A stretch of DNA of 56,192 bases from Tissierella praeacuta DSM 18095 (GCF_900128955.1 NZ_FQTY01000019.1:1-56192); one strand, 5' to 3'. Shown: positions 41,573 through 50,537, counted from the stretch's first letter. The notes: a model not told the origin generated them from the letters alone. A program made the numbers and translations.

Positions 41573-42772
41573 CTAAAACTTGGTTCCACACTCTGGACAA
41601 AACTTTGGATTTTCTCCTGTTGGCTTATATCCACAGTTGGAACATTGTGCTGGAGTTTCTCTCTTTGTTCCACATTCTGAGCAGAAATTACCTGAATTTT
41701 TTGCACCGCAATTTGTACAGAACCAATAGCTTTTCGGTATATTTTGGGCTTGGTTTTGTTGACTTTGCTCTTGATCCATTTGATTTTGATTAGATGCTGA
41801 TGCAGCACCCATAAAACCACCTGCCCCTTGCATTCCTATTCCCATACCCATAAAAGCAGTGGCAGCTCCTCCTTCATTTGAACCAGCAGCTTCCAATCCT
41901 CTAGCAATAGATCCCTGTACATATCCTTCTCTCACAGATGGTTCACCTAACATAGCTCCTTTGTTTCTCATATTGATTAATTCTTTAGACTCATCATCAT
42001 AAGAAATACTTGCTATACCTACAGATTGGATTTCCATTCCTCTCATTCTCTTCCAATCATCATCTAGAATATTTGCCATATATTGGCTTAACTCCCTACC
42101 TTTTGAAGGAACGTGGGATATACGGATTCCATCAACTGACATTTGATTCATTGCTGACTGTAACGCTTCTAAAAACTCTGATAAATATTGCTCATTAATA
42201 TCTTCTATATCTACTTTATCCTTATTTCTTGGTATTGCTTCCATATAAAACAGTATTGGATCTGTTATTTTTATAGAATAAGTCCCAAAAGTTCTTAAAA
42301 ATAACTCTGAATTATAAAAATCATCAAAATAATTTAAAGGATTAGGCGTCCCAAATTTTATTCCCTTTATCTCTTGTAAATTAATATAGTATACTTTTTG
42401 AGAAGTAGGTGTAACTCCACCGTATTTTACACGCTGGAAAGATTCTTTTAAAGAATCCTTGAAATTTCCATTAAATAAAGATGGTAAAGAAGAATTATCT
42501 ACTTTATAATATCCTTCTTCAGCAGTATAATCTACTATTTTCCCTCCATCTACTAGAATCATAAATTGATTTGAATATACATGAATTATTGATCCATTTG
42601 AAACTGTATTTTCTGTTGCTCTTTTATTGGATCCCCTTCTAGAATCTTTTCTAACAGTTATACCAGATGTAAATACAGTGCTATCACTCATATCATTAGG
42701 TTCAATTACTTCTAACCATTGATCGGCAAGTGAGCCTCCAATAGCAGAACTAATTGCTTTTATTAATCCCAT
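41573..42772 (-). CDS. SPFH/virion-core-like protein with C-terminal zinc ribbons (YdjI-like)
   Basis: Of the 399 residues, the N-terminal 310 or so (MGLIKAISSAIGGSLADQWLEVIEPNDM, then a band-7-like beta/helix domain) resemble YdjI of B. subtilis and the SPFH-domain virion-core family. A low-complexity Gly/Ala/Gln stretch (about 300-345) links to two zinc ribbons, FCTNCGAKNSGNFCSECGTK and CSNCGYKPTGENPKFCPECGTKF. SPFH proteins form membrane-associated oligomers. First gene of the three-gene unit. The usual pspA partner is not in this stretch. Confidence 0.85.
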   Translation of the reverse strand: MGLIKAISSAIGGSLADQWLEVIEPNDMSDSTVFTSGITVRKDSRRGSNKRATENTVSNGSIIHVYSNQFMILVDGGKIVDYTAEEGYYKVDNSSLPSLFNGNFKDSLKESFQRVKYGGVTPTSQKVYYINLQEIKGIKFGTPNPLNYFDDFYNSELFLRTFGTYSIKITDPILFYMEAIPRNKDKVDIEDINEQYLSEFLEALQSAMNQMSVDGIRISHVPSKGRELSQYMANILDDDWKRMRGMEIQSVGIASISYDDESKELINMRNKGAMLGEPSVREGYVQGSIARGLEAAGSNEGGAATAFMGMGIGMQGAGGFMGAASASNQNQMDQEQSQQNQAQNIPKSYWFCTNCGAKNSGNFCSECGTKRETPAQCSNCGYKPTGENPKFCPECGTKF

Positions 42773-42919
42773 TTTCTTTACCTCCTCATAGAATATATTT
42801 AGTATTATACTATAGATTTTATACCCTTTGTATAATTTTTCAATTTAATATCCATACATTAATTATAAGATATAGAATATTATGGGATATGAATATAAAA
42901 ATATTTTCGAAAAAAATCC

Positions 42920-42948
42920 TTGACAATTAGGTTTATAATTCATATAAT
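42920..42948 (+). promoter_or_regulatory. Consensus sigma-A promoter of the proline T-box gene
   Basis: TTGACA (42920-42925) and TATAAT (42943-42948), both perfect, with 17 bp between. Transcription would start near 42955, just ahead of the T-box stem I. Confidence 0.85.
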
Positions 42949-42968
42949 AGTCTTTAAATAAATATTTA

Positions 42969-43203
42969 GCTATGATGAGGGCTAGTAAATAGAAAGATTC
43001 TAAAAGGAAGGAAGATCCACCGACTGAAAGATCTTCTAAGATTATTTCTTTTGAACCCACCCTCTAGGCTGCAAATGATAAAATTTGTCCGTTTCGCCAA
43101 CGTTATTGGCTTCAAGGGGGTTAGGCTTTGTTTTTATTGCTTAATCAATTTGGGTGGTACCGCGAATTACCTTCGTCCCAGTATTGGGATGAAGGTTTTT
43201 TTA
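42969..43203 (+). ncRNA. T-box leader, proline-type (CCC specifier)
   Basis: It has the canonical T-box GGGTGGTACCGCG (43152-43164) and a terminator (43169-43180 with 43185-43196, then seven T). Stem I starts at GATGAGGGCTAGTA. The specifier region reads TTTGAA-CCC-ACCCTCTAGG. By analogy with the AUC in the liv leader of this window (codon followed by AC), the specifier is CCC, a proline codon. This fits an enzyme that makes proline from ornithine. An ACC (Thr) reading one frame further is less consistent. Confidence 0.88.
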
Positions 43204-43298
43204 TGACCTAACACAACGAAGGTATCCAGTAAGTAAGTTTTAGTTTAGGCAATAGGAGAATTTATTTAAATTGTCAATTAGTGAAAGGAGAGTTTAAA

Positions 43299-44333
43299 AT
43301 GGAAGTTAATAAATTAAAAAATAATAATTTATCTAAAAATATAGTATTAAAAAAAGTTGAACAAGATAAACATGTCCCTGACGATTTTTATTCAACTACA
43401 AATTATAAAACTTTAGTTTATCATAATCATAAATGGATAGAGGTAAAAAAACAAAGAATGGATGCACTTATAGTCATAGATGAAAATGGTGCCTCATGTA
43501 AAAAATTAAGAGATATTAAAAAGGGTGATATGATAGTTTGCGGCGATTCAGGTGTTAAGATAGTAAATGATAATGAAATAAAAGTAGAAAACTCTTTTAA
43601 CTTTATGAATAGTTCCATATCTTCAGAAAGAAAAAATAATATTCTTATAAAAGATCTAGCTTCTGAATTATTCTATAATAATAAAAAACTAACCATAGTT
43701 GCAGGGCCTGTTGTAGTCCATACAGGGGGAGATTATTATCTCTCAGAACTCATTAGACAAAATTATGTTTCCAGTTTATTAGCTGGAAATGCCCTTGCAG
43801 TTCATGATATAGAAAAAAATCTATTTGGCACTTCTTTAGGAGTATGTGCAAAATCAGGTAAAGTAGTCAATAATGGCTATAGAAATCATATGAGAGCTAT
43901 AAATCAGGTTATGAAATATGGCTCTATAAAAGAAACTGTAAAAGCTAAAGCATTACATTCAGGTATAATGTATGAGTGTGTAAAAAATCATACTCCTTTT
44001 GTCCTGGCAGGAAGTTTAAGGGATGATGGTCCATTACCAGATACCATAACTGATATGATAGAAGCTCAAGAAGCCTATAATAAGTATCTACAATCTTCAG
44101 ATATAGTATTAGTCCTTGGCTCCATGCTTCATGGAATTGCTAGTGGAAATATGCTTCCTGCAAGCATTAAAATGATGTGTGTAGATATTAATTCTGCTGT
44201 AGTTACAAAACTATGTGATAGAGGAAGTAGTCAAACTACAGGTATTGTAACAGACGTAGGTTTATTTTTAAATCTATTGGTCTATGAAATTGAAAACTTA
44301 AAAAATAACTTAGGCACTAGATTAGCAACCTAG
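43299..44333 (+). CDS. Ornithine cyclodeaminase, TIGR00300/LOR-SDH-domain type
   Basis: 344 residues starting at ATG 43299, with AAAGGAGAG six bases before. It resembles the LOR/SDH-related TIGR00300 proteins, found in archaea and in the C-terminal part of cyanobacterial ArgZ/AgrE, which convert ornithine to proline and ammonia. Recognisable features are the N-terminal YKTLVYHNHKWIEV and DALIVIDENGASCKKLRDIKKGDMIVCGDSGVKI, and the NAD-binding part TIVAGPVVVHTGGDYYLSELIRQNYVSSLLAGNALAVHDIEKNLFGTSLG and GSLRDDGPLPDTITDM. The Pro T-box upstream supports a proline-synthetic function. It does not resemble the classical mu-crystallin type enzyme. Confidence 0.85.
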   Translation: MEVNKLKNNNLSKNIVLKKVEQDKHVPDDFYSTTNYKTLVYHNHKWIEVKKQRMDALIVIDENGASCKKLRDIKKGDMIVCGDSGVKIVNDNEIKVENSFNFMNSSISSERKNNILIKDLASELFYNNKKLTIVAGPVVVHTGGDYYLSELIRQNYVSSLLAGNALAVHDIEKNLFGTSLGVCAKSGKVVNNGYRNHMRAINQVMKYGSIKETVKAKALHSGIMYECVKNHTPFVLAGSLRDDGPLPDTITDMIEAQEAYNKYLQSSDIVLVLGSMLHGIASGNMLPASIKMMCVDINSAVVTKLCDRGSSQTTGIVTDVGLFLNLLVYEIENLKNNLGTRLAT

Positions 44334-44338
44334 TGCCT
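44312..44338. terminator. Hairpin at the 3' end of the ornithine cyclodeaminase gene
   Basis: AGGCACTAG (44312-44320) pairs with CTAGTGCCT (44330-44338), overlapping the stop codon. U-run weak. Confidence 0.5.
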
Positions 44339-44355
44339 GTTAACCCTATAATTAA

Positions 44356-44745
44356 CTATTCATTGCATGGTCTTTTTGCAACTAATTCTATTTCCACATC
44401 TGCACCAAGGGGTAATCCTAAAACAGCTATACATGTTCTAGCTGGATATGGCTCAGAAAAATTCATTTTATATACTTCATTCATTTCAGAGAAATTATTC
44501 ATATCTGTTAAATATACATTTACCTTTACTACATCATCTGAAGTAAGATTAGCCGCTTCTAATACCTTAAACAAATTAACAAAACACTTTTTAGTTTGCT
44601 CTGTTATATTCCCTTTATTTATTGTTTTTGACTCTGAGTTCATTGCAGTTTGTCCTGATAAAAAAACTAATTCTCCAGCATCAACTGCATGTGAATATGG
44701 TCCTGAGGCTGATACTCCTTTTGCATTATAAGCTTTTCTTCCCAC
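44356..44745 (-). CDS. ridA: Reactive intermediate (imine/enamine) deaminase RidA
   Basis: 129 residues of the YjgF/YER057c/UK114 fold: SASGPYSHAV, ELVFLSGQTAM, DVVKVNVYLTDMNNF, and PARTCIAVLGLPLGADVEIELVA, in which the conserved Arg of PAR-T-x-V binds the substrate carboxylate. It hydrolyses reactive 2-aminoacrylate and other imines formed by PLP enzymes. It is convergent with the ornithine cyclodeaminase gene. AGGAGG precedes ATG. Confidence 0.95.
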   Translation of the reverse strand: MGRKAYNAKGVSASGPYSHAVDAGELVFLSGQTAMNSESKTINKGNITEQTKKCFVNLFKVLEAANLTSDDVVKVNVYLTDMNNFSEMNEVYKMNFSEPYPARTCIAVLGLPLGADVEIELVAKRPCNE

Positions 44746-44966
44746 AATATTCCTCCTTATTTTATATTCTATTATAAGATTATATATTAATTTCCAATTT
44801 AATTAAAGAATTCTATATCCACCATCAATTATTTAAATAGTCTATAGTAACTAGAGTAACTTTATCAAAGAAATATTTATTTTTTCCGCGCTTAACTTAT
44901 AGATAAATTAGTTCTAGTTAGAAATGATATTTATAATAAAATAATCTTATGAAGATATAGAACAAG

Positions 44967-45013
44967 AAAATTCTTGGACAACTAAATATACTCTTTAGTT
45001 ATCCAAGAATTTT
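44967..45013 (-). terminator. Terminator of the purine permease/phosphoribosyltransferase operon
   Basis: A 20-bp stem 44967-44986 with 44994-45013, one G-U, with T-rich flank on the minus strand. Confidence 0.8.
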
Positions 45014-45026
45014 ACTATAAAACAAG

Positions 45027-45572
45027 CTATTTTATTTCAAAAAGGGGAAGATGTTCTAAGAATATAATATCTTCTCTATCTGCTGCTTCACCTTCTGCCA
45101 ATATAGCTGCTTTAGCAGCAACAATACCTCCTACAGACTCTATAAGCCTTTCCAATGCTTGAATTGAACCTCCAGTACTTATAACATCATCAATAATAGC
45201 TACTCTTTTTCCTTTTATATACTCAGCATCCTGCTCATCTAAACATAATAATTGCTTCTTTTGTGTAGTGATGGAAATAACTTCATCAACAATTGGTGAG
45301 CTCATATATGGTTTAATACTTTTCCTCGCTACAATATATCTTTTCATCTTTAATAATCTTGAGATTTCAAATACTAAGGGAATTCCCTTTGCCTCTGCAG
45401 TTACTAATATATCAACTTCAGGTAATTTCTTTACAATTTCAGAAGCTGCTGCACAAACAATTTCAGTATCTCCTAATATTACAAAACTTGCAATACTAAG
45501 ATTATCACTAATTTGTATAATAGGTAACTCACGTTTTACTCCAGCCACTTCGATAAAATATGTTTCTTTCAT
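45027..45572 (-). CDS. Purine phosphoribosyltransferase-family protein
   Basis: 181 residues of the type I PRTase fold. The PRPP-binding loop is RVAIIDDVISTGGSIQALERL (about 125-145), VTAEAKGIPLVFEISR supplies the conserved second loop, and YIVARKSIKPYM the flexible loop. Adenine- or xanthine-type activity is plausible, making a nucleotide from an imported base. It starts with GGAGG before ATG, 23 bp after the purine permease, in one operon behind the riboswitch. Confidence 0.88.
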   Translation of the reverse strand: MKETYFIEVAGVKRELPIIQISDNLSIASFVILGDTEIVCAAASEIVKKLPEVDILVTAEAKGIPLVFEISRLLKMKRYIVARKSIKPYMSSPIVDEVISITTQKKQLLCLDEQDAEYIKGKRVAIIDDVISTGGSIQALERLIESVGGIVAAKAAILAEGEAADREDIIFLEHLPLFEIK

Positions 45573-45595
45573 TATTTAAACTCCTCCTTAATATA

Positions 45596-46663
45596 TTAAA
45601 TTCCTAATATACTAGCAAATCCTTTAAAAATAATCCCTGCTAACATACCTAAAAACGGATCAGTTATTGCTGTTACAGTCATAGTTATTCCTCCAACAAT
45701 AGATCCCCCTGGTATGCCTGTTGCAGTTAAAGCAGCTGTAGCATTGACAGGTGCTGTTACAATTGCTCCCAATACAAACAAAAATCCAGCAATTGACTCA
45801 CTAGGTATATATTTTCCCATTTTAGGAAGTAATCCTGCAAATAAGATAATTGCCATTAAACTCATCATTAAAACGCCTGACATCAAAGGATGTGGTGCAC
45901 CTCCTGTTGCAGAAATAATAGACTCAACAGGCCCTCCTCCAAACATTGCAGATGCTAAGTCTGCTAAGCTGCTTACAATAGATAAATGGTCGATATTTAT
46001 ATTAGTATTTGCAATACTTCCAGTGATTTTTCCGAAAGCAATATTTGCTCCAATATTTAGACATATCATTGCCAGAGCACCACGAATAACAGAAATATTT
46101 ATAACAGGTTTTTGGAAAACAATCTTTTCCCTCTCAATAATATTGATATTAGATTTTTGTTTTAATATCATTGCCATTACACTTGTTATAATCACTGAAA
46201 TTGCAATTGTATATACTAAATCTTTTGTAATCATATAGGTAATGAAACTAATAGCAATAGATCCAAAACCAACCATCTTATTTTTTCTTGCCATATCAAT
46301 AGCTACACGTGTTAACATAATACCTACACCTGCCATCATTCCACTTGTAATTGCAGGTCCTATAAAAGTTACAATTCTTTCAAGAAGACCAAATATGCCT
46401 ATAATAGTCATACCCACTCCACCTAAAATAACCATGGATATTCGTTCTCTCATATCTTTTCCCATTGTTCCTGCCAACGTAATAGTTTCTGCTTGGAATG
46501 AAACTGGGGCTACTACACCTAAAACTAAACATCCAACGGCACCAACAATAAATGCAAAAGCTGTAGGAACTGATGCAAATCCAAATGATAATGCCAAAAG
46601 TCCTTGAGGTAATCCATTAAGAATAACACTAAGTGCTGCAAGTAAATCTTTTAGTAAATCCAT
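45596..46663 (-). CDS. NCS2-type purine/xanthine permease
   Basis: The 355-residue protein has about ten hydrophobic segments. It is short for NCS2 (about 430) but the core is recognisable: GFASVPTAFAFIVGAVGCLVLG, PVSFQAETITLAGTMG, the conserved GGGPVESIISATGGAP and the second half GLLPKMGKYIPSESIAGFLFVLGAIVTAPVN. It takes up nucleobases with H+ or Na+. Behind a guanine-type riboswitch and followed by a phosphoribosyltransferase gene, so purine salvage is likely. ATG start, AAAGGAG upstream. Confidence 0.85.
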   Translation of the reverse strand: MDLLKDLLAALSVILNGLPQGLLALSFGFASVPTAFAFIVGAVGCLVLGVVAPVSFQAETITLAGTMGKDMRERISMVILGGVGMTIIGIFGLLERIVTFIGPAITSGMMAGVGIMLTRVAIDMARKNKMVGFGSIAISFITYMITKDLVYTIAISVIITSVMAMILKQKSNINIIEREKIVFQKPVINISVIRGALAMICLNIGANIAFGKITGSIANTNINIDHLSIVSSLADLASAMFGGGPVESIISATGGAPHPLMSGVLMMSLMAIILFAGLLPKMGKYIPSESIAGFLFVLGAIVTAPVNATAALTATGIPGGSIVGGITMTVTAITDPFLGMLAGIIFKGFASILGI

Positions 46664-46713
46664 TTATGTCTCTCCTTTACTTTGCCCTCAAACAATGGAA
46701 TACATGAATACAA

Positions 46714-46757
46714 CAAAGGACTGAATTCTTTCCTATAGGAAAGAATTCAGTCCTTTG
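46714..46757. repeat. 44-bp perfect palindrome in the leader of the purine permease gene
   Basis: Arms of 22 bp (46714-46735 and 46736-46757) meet without a spacer. It lies between the riboswitch terminator and the permease ribosome site, transcribed as a long hairpin (18-20 bp stem with a minimal loop). It has no U-run. Confidence 0.8.
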
Positions 46758-46762
46758 AAAAC

Positions 46763-46890
46763 GAAAACAAAGGTTAGAAATTATATCTACCTTTGTAGTT
46801 TTATCTGTTATCCTGACCCATAGTAGGATAGTTTACGGTTATCCTGTAGAAACTCCCGAACCATATTATCGAGATTATATGAAAGCAAAT
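46763..46890 (-). ncRNA. Purine riboswitch (guanine class by C74) with terminator
   Basis: On the minus strand: TCATATAATC, L2 ATATGG, TTTCTAC (J2/3), L3 ACCGTAA and CTACTATGGG. The position that distinguishes guanine (C) from adenine (U) aptamers is C, so guanine or hypoxanthine is the likely ligand. P1 is weaker than usual. A terminator stem follows (ACAAAGGT, 46767-46774 with 46789-46796, on its own GTTTTCGTTTTC). Ligand binding should stop transcription of the permease operon. Confidence 0.88.
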
Positions 46891-46909
46891 ATTTTATTTT
46901 AACGTAATA

Positions 46910-46938
46910 AATATACCAGATTTTTCGACATTTTGCAA
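46910..46938 (-). promoter_or_regulatory. Sigma-A promoter of the purine-riboswitch operon
   Basis: TTGCAA (46938-46933) and TATATT (46915-46910) with 17-bp spacing on the minus strand. Confidence 0.6.
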
Positions 46939-47034
46939 CATTTTTATTCTTCATATCAAAACTCCAATCAAATGTTGTTTTTATGGGCAAATGGGTATTA
47001 TTATATTATCATAGCATTAAAAGGAGGAATATTT

Positions 47035-47976
47035 TTGAAGGCATTAATTACTTTTAGATATAAAGATAATGAAATGAAAAATCTGGAAAACTTAGGTTTT
47101 GAAATAATATTCAAGGATGAAAGAGATATAAACTTTTCCGAGGAAATAAAGGATATAGATTTGATGGTATGCTTTGATCCATTTAATAAAATAGATATTG
47201 AACTTTTCCCAAATCTTAAATGGATACAACTTTTAAGTGCAGGTATCAACCAAGTACCAATAGATAAAATTCTAGATCAAGATATTATTCTTACTAATAA
47301 CAGAGGTGGATATAGTATACCAATAGCTGAATGGATAGTTCTTAAAATATTAGAAATGATTAAAAATAGCAGAGAATTTTATGATAAACAAAATAAAAAA
47401 ATATGGAAAATGGATACTTCAATTTTAGAACTTTACGGGAAAACTGTAGGATTCATAGGAACTGGTTCTATAGCTCAAGAAGCTGCTAAAAGACTAGAAG
47501 GATTTGGTGTAAAACTCCTTGGAATTAGCTCTCGTGGAAAAAATGCAAATCATTTTCATCAATGTTTTAGTATAGATAAAATAAATGATATAGTTTCCCA
47601 ATGTGATTTTTTAGTAATAGCTGCTCCATATACAGATAATACTCATCATCTAATAGATGAGAATGTATTTTCAAGTATGAAAAATGGAACTTATTTAATA
47701 AATATTGCTCGTGGAAGCATCATAGATGAAAACGCCCTTATTAATAATTTAAAATCTGGTAAAATCAAAAAAGCTGCCCTTGATGTTTTTGAAGTAGAGC
47801 CTTTATCAGAAGATAGTCCTTTATGGGAAATGGATAATGTAATTATATCACCTCATAACTCTTGGGCTTCAGAAATGTACAGTAGGAGAAGATATGAGAT
47901 AGCCTATGAAAATATGAAAAGATATATAAATAAGGAAGAACTTATTAATGTGGTTAATTTAAAAATGGGATATTAG
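47035..47976 (+). CDS. D-2-hydroxyacid dehydrogenase family protein
   Basis: A 313-residue NAD(P)-dependent oxidoreductase with the catalytic/NAD domain order of the family: GKTVGFIGTGSIAQEAAKRLEGFG Rossmann loop (about 138-161), INIARGSIIDENALINNL and the catalytic-Arg/Glu region, and the terminal SPHNSW with catalytic His. It reduces 2-oxoacids or oxidises D-2-hydroxyacids; the substrate is unknown. The TTG start at 47035 is chosen because AAAGGAGG lies nine bases before it. The long frame upstream has no ribosome site and overlaps the riboswitch promoter. Confidence 0.9.
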   Translation: MKALITFRYKDNEMKNLENLGFEIIFKDERDINFSEEIKDIDLMVCFDPFNKIDIELFPNLKWIQLLSAGINQVPIDKILDQDIILTNNRGGYSIPIAEWIVLKILEMIKNSREFYDKQNKKIWKMDTSILELYGKTVGFIGTGSIAQEAAKRLEGFGVKLLGISSRGKNANHFHQCFSIDKINDIVSQCDFLVIAAPYTDNTHHLIDENVFSSMKNGTYLINIARGSIIDENALINNLKSGKIKKAALDVFEVEPLSEDSPLWEMDNVIISPHNSWASEMYSRRRYEIAYENMKRYINKEELINVVNLKMGY

Positions 47977-47985
47977 TTAATGTAA

Positions 47986-48026
47986 GTGAAATTTGTGTCT
48001 AAAGAAGATAAAGACACAGATTTCAC
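47986..48026. terminator. Bidirectional terminator
   Basis: GTGAAATTTGTGTCT (47986-48000) pairs with 48012-48026 with one G-U. It lies between the dehydrogenase and the convergent ABC operon. Confidence 0.7.
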
Positions 48027-48061
48027 ACTACTATTTTAAATATCTTTTAGCACTATAACTA

Positions 48062-48793
48062 TTATAAAGTACGCCTCAAAAACTCTCTTGTACGTTCCTC
48101 AAGGGGATTATTTAAAATCTGCTCTGGACTTCCATCTTCTGCAATAACTCCTTTATCCATAAATACTACACGATCAGCTACTTCCTTTGCAAATCCCATT
48201 TCATGAGTCACTACTAGCATAGTAAGTCCTATCTCAGCAAGTTCCTTCATAACCTTAAGGACTTCCCCTACCATCTCTGGATCAAGAGCAGATGTAGGCT
48301 CATCAAATAGCATAACATCAGGCTCCATAGAAAGTGCCCTAGCAATAGCTACACGTTGTTTTTGACCTCCTGATAATTGTTTTGGCTTTGCATTAATATA
48401 TTGATCCATTCCAACTACTTGTAAATATTTCATAGCTACCTTTTCTGCCTCTTCTTTAGAGCGTTTTAACACTTTCATTTGCCCCACAATACAATTACTT
48501 AAAACATTATGATTATTAAATAAATTAAATTGTTGAAACACCATTCCTAGCTTTGTACGATATTCGTAAATATCATGATTATCATCTAAGATATTTTCTC
48601 CTTTATAAAGGATTTTACCACCACTTGGTTTCTCTAGAAGGTTTACACAACGAAGAAGGGTTGATTTTCCTGAACCAGATGAACCAATAATACAAACTAC
48701 TTCTCCTTTGGTTACTGAAAAATTAATATCTTTTAACACTTGATGATTTCCAAAGGATTTACTTAAATGTTGAATATCAATAACCTTTTCCAT
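48062..48793 (-). CDS. Polar amino acid ABC transporter ATPase
   Basis: 243 residues of the GlnQ/HisP/ArtM group: Walker [22 protein letters not shown], signature [15 protein letters not shown], Walker [16 protein letters not shown]-loop VVTHEMGFA. It drives import with the permease upstream. The upstream lysine riboswitch suggests lysine as substrate. Last gene of binding protein-permease-ATPase. Confidence 0.94.
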   Translation of the reverse strand: MEKVIDIQHLSKSFGNHQVLKDINFSVTKGEVVCIIGSSGSGKSTLLRCVNLLEKPSGGKILYKGENILDDNHDIYEYRTKLGMVFQQFNLFNNHNVLSNCIVGQMKVLKRSKEEAEKVAMKYLQVVGMDQYINAKPKQLSGGQKQRVAIARALSMEPDVMLFDEPTSALDPEMVGEVLKVMKELAEIGLTMLVVTHEMGFAKEVADRVVFMDKGVIAEDGSPEQILNNPLEERTREFLRRTL

Positions 48794-48808
48794 ATTTGCC
48801 TTCCCTCT

Positions 48809-49585
48809 CTAATATTGATTAGCATTGCACTCTTTTGTCCTACCAATCATAGCTTTTTTTACTTGCATTTCATTAGCATACTTAACATAATTCTCAGGAC
48901 CATCTAATCTTCTTTCAATATAACGTAAAATTCTTGTTATAGTAAATGTCATTATAAAATAAAGAACACATGCTATAAAAAATGATTCATAATATTTAAA
49001 GTTATTTCCAGCCACGGATTTTGTTTGAAAATATAATTCAGTTACAGAAATTACATTAAGAACTGAAGTATCTTTTATATTAATTACAAATTCATTTCCC
49101 ATTGCTGGTAAAATATTACGTATTGCTTGTGGTAATATGACATTGACCATAGTTTGAATATGGTTCATTCCTATAGCTTGAGCAGCTTCAAATTGTCCTT
49201 TATCTATGGAAACAATGCCCCCTCTAATGATTTCTGACATATAGGCTCCCGTATTAATAGATACGATAAATATAGCTGCAAATATTCGATTCATATCTAC
49301 ACCAAATGCGGCAGCAGATCCATAATAAATTACCATAGCTTGTACAATCATAGGTGTCCCACGAAATATCTCTATATAAATCGAAAAAATAGTATTTACA
49401 AATTTAAGAATAACTTTCTTTGCTCCATTTTCAGGAATAGGGATTGTACGTACAATACCTATTAATAAACCAATAATAAAACCCACTACGGTACCGATCA
49501 TGGAGATCAAAAGTGTCATACCAGCTCCACGGAGAAACATTGGTCCATTAGTTGAAGCAATTTTTAATATCGACTCAAAATTCAT
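48809..49585 (-). CDS. Polar amino acid ABC transporter permease
   Basis: The 258-residue permease of the HisM/GlnP type has about five helices and the EAA loop EAAQAIGMNHIQTMVNVILPQAIRNILPAMGNE, and EIFRGTPMIVQAMVIYYG near residue 75. It forms the channel of the lysine-type ABC importer. ATG start with AAGGAGG. It lies 13 bp after the binding-protein gene. Confidence 0.94.
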   Translation of the reverse strand: MNFESILKIASTNGPMFLRGAGMTLLISMIGTVVGFIIGLLIGIVRTIPIPENGAKKVILKFVNTIFSIYIEIFRGTPMIVQAMVIYYGSAAAFGVDMNRIFAAIFIVSINTGAYMSEIIRGGIVSIDKGQFEAAQAIGMNHIQTMVNVILPQAIRNILPAMGNEFVINIKDTSVLNVISVTELYFQTKSVAGNNFKYYESFFIACVLYFIMTFTITRILRYIERRLDGPENYVKYANEMQVKKAMIGRTKECNANQY

Positions 49586-49598
49586 CTTTCTCCTCCTT

Positions 49599-50444
49599 TT
49601 ACTCAGCTGATGGTTGATTTTTAATAACAGTATCCATAATAGCTGTTTGTTCTTCTTCTGTAATGCCTTTTAATATTTTATTGATCTTTTCAGTTAAATC
49701 ACTGCCTTTTGCTACACCTACAGCTATAGCTGTATCATCATCTGATGTATTAAATCCATCTTTAAACTCTATCATTTTAAAGTTTTGATTGGCAGTTTCA
49801 GCACTAATACCTTCTGGTCGCTCAGAAACATATCCATCAATTATCCCAGATTCAAGAGCAACTCTAATTGCTGTAAAATTGTCCATAGCTGTCTGCTTGT
49901 CTACATCTTTAATCTGATCGATCACTGAGTAATGGAATGTATTTAATTGACCAGTTATCTTAGCTCCTTTAAAATCTTGGATAGAAGTAGCATTTTCATA
50001 TTTTCCACCTTTTTTAACAACCATGACTAAATTGGATTTATAATAGTTATCCGTAAAATCAATAGCTTCCTTACGTTCATCTGTTGGTGACATACCTGCA
50101 ATGATTGCATCTATCTTACCAGAAGTTAATGCTGGTACAAGACCATCCCATTCAGTTTTAATTATAACTAATTCTTTTCCTAATCCTTCTGCAATTTTCT
50201 TGGCGATTTCTACATCATATCCACCTGCAAATTCTTTAGCACCATCTATCTTAACACCACCATTGGAGTCATCCATTTGAGTCCAATTAAATGGTGCATA
50301 TCCTGCCTCAAGACCTACCTTAAAAGTTCTATCTTCATTTGCTATTGCTTCTGAATTTTTTACGTTACTACTTGTACCACATCCTGTTAAAATCGTTACT
50401 GTTAATAAAAAAATAATCATTAATACTGATAGTTTTGTTCTCAT
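49599..50444 (-). CDS. Polar amino acid (probably lysine) ABC transporter binding lipoprotein
   Basis: The 281-residue type II solute-binding fold has a signal of lipoprotein type (lipobox LTGC near residue 22). FKVGLEAGYAPFNWTQMD is the usual N-terminal strand, followed by GGYDVEIAKKIAEGLGKELVII, SGKIDAIIAGMSPTDERKEAIDFTDNYYKSNLVMVV. The specificity is inferred from the lysine riboswitch. First gene of the operon. Confidence 0.93.
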   Translation of the reverse strand: MRTKLSVLMIIFLLTVTILTGCGTSSNVKNSEAIANEDRTFKVGLEAGYAPFNWTQMDDSNGGVKIDGAKEFAGGYDVEIAKKIAEGLGKELVIIKTEWDGLVPALTSGKIDAIIAGMSPTDERKEAIDFTDNYYKSNLVMVVKKGGKYENATSIQDFKGAKITGQLNTFHYSVIDQIKDVDKQTAMDNFTAIRVALESGIIDGYVSERPEGISAETANQNFKMIEFKDGFNTSDDDTAIAVGVAKGSDLTEKINKILKGITEEEQTAIMDTVIKNQPSAE

Positions 50445-50537
50445 GACTAGTTTTTCCTCCTGTTGTCTTCATTTTAATTAGTATTTTATCTTAAAGTCAA
50501 ACTTGCCACTTGTACGAGTTATGCTATTTTTGATAAC

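Noticed and set aside
41563-41820. Minus-strand 85-codon frame
   Set aside because: Shifted frame within the zinc-ribbon end of the YdjI-like gene; its Cys-x-Cys-like spacing comes from the real repeat in the other frame.
43160-43170. Threonine (ACC) as T-box specifier of the leader at 42969-43203
   Set aside because: ACC overlaps the CCC by one base, but the codon-then-AC pattern of the liv leader in this window and the proline-forming enzyme downstream favour CCC.
44333-44731. Plus-strand 132-codon frame
   Set aside because: Antisense to ridA, which is a full-length recognisable family member.
45714-46607. Two long plus-strand frames of 174 and 121 codons
   Set aside because: Both are antisense to the purine permease gene, which has the ribosome site, membrane pattern and family motifs; the antisense frames are Pro/Ile-rich shadows.
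46808-46990. Minus-strand 60-codon frame
   Set aside because: It covers the purine riboswitch aptamer and its promoter, so it is structured leader, not a gene.
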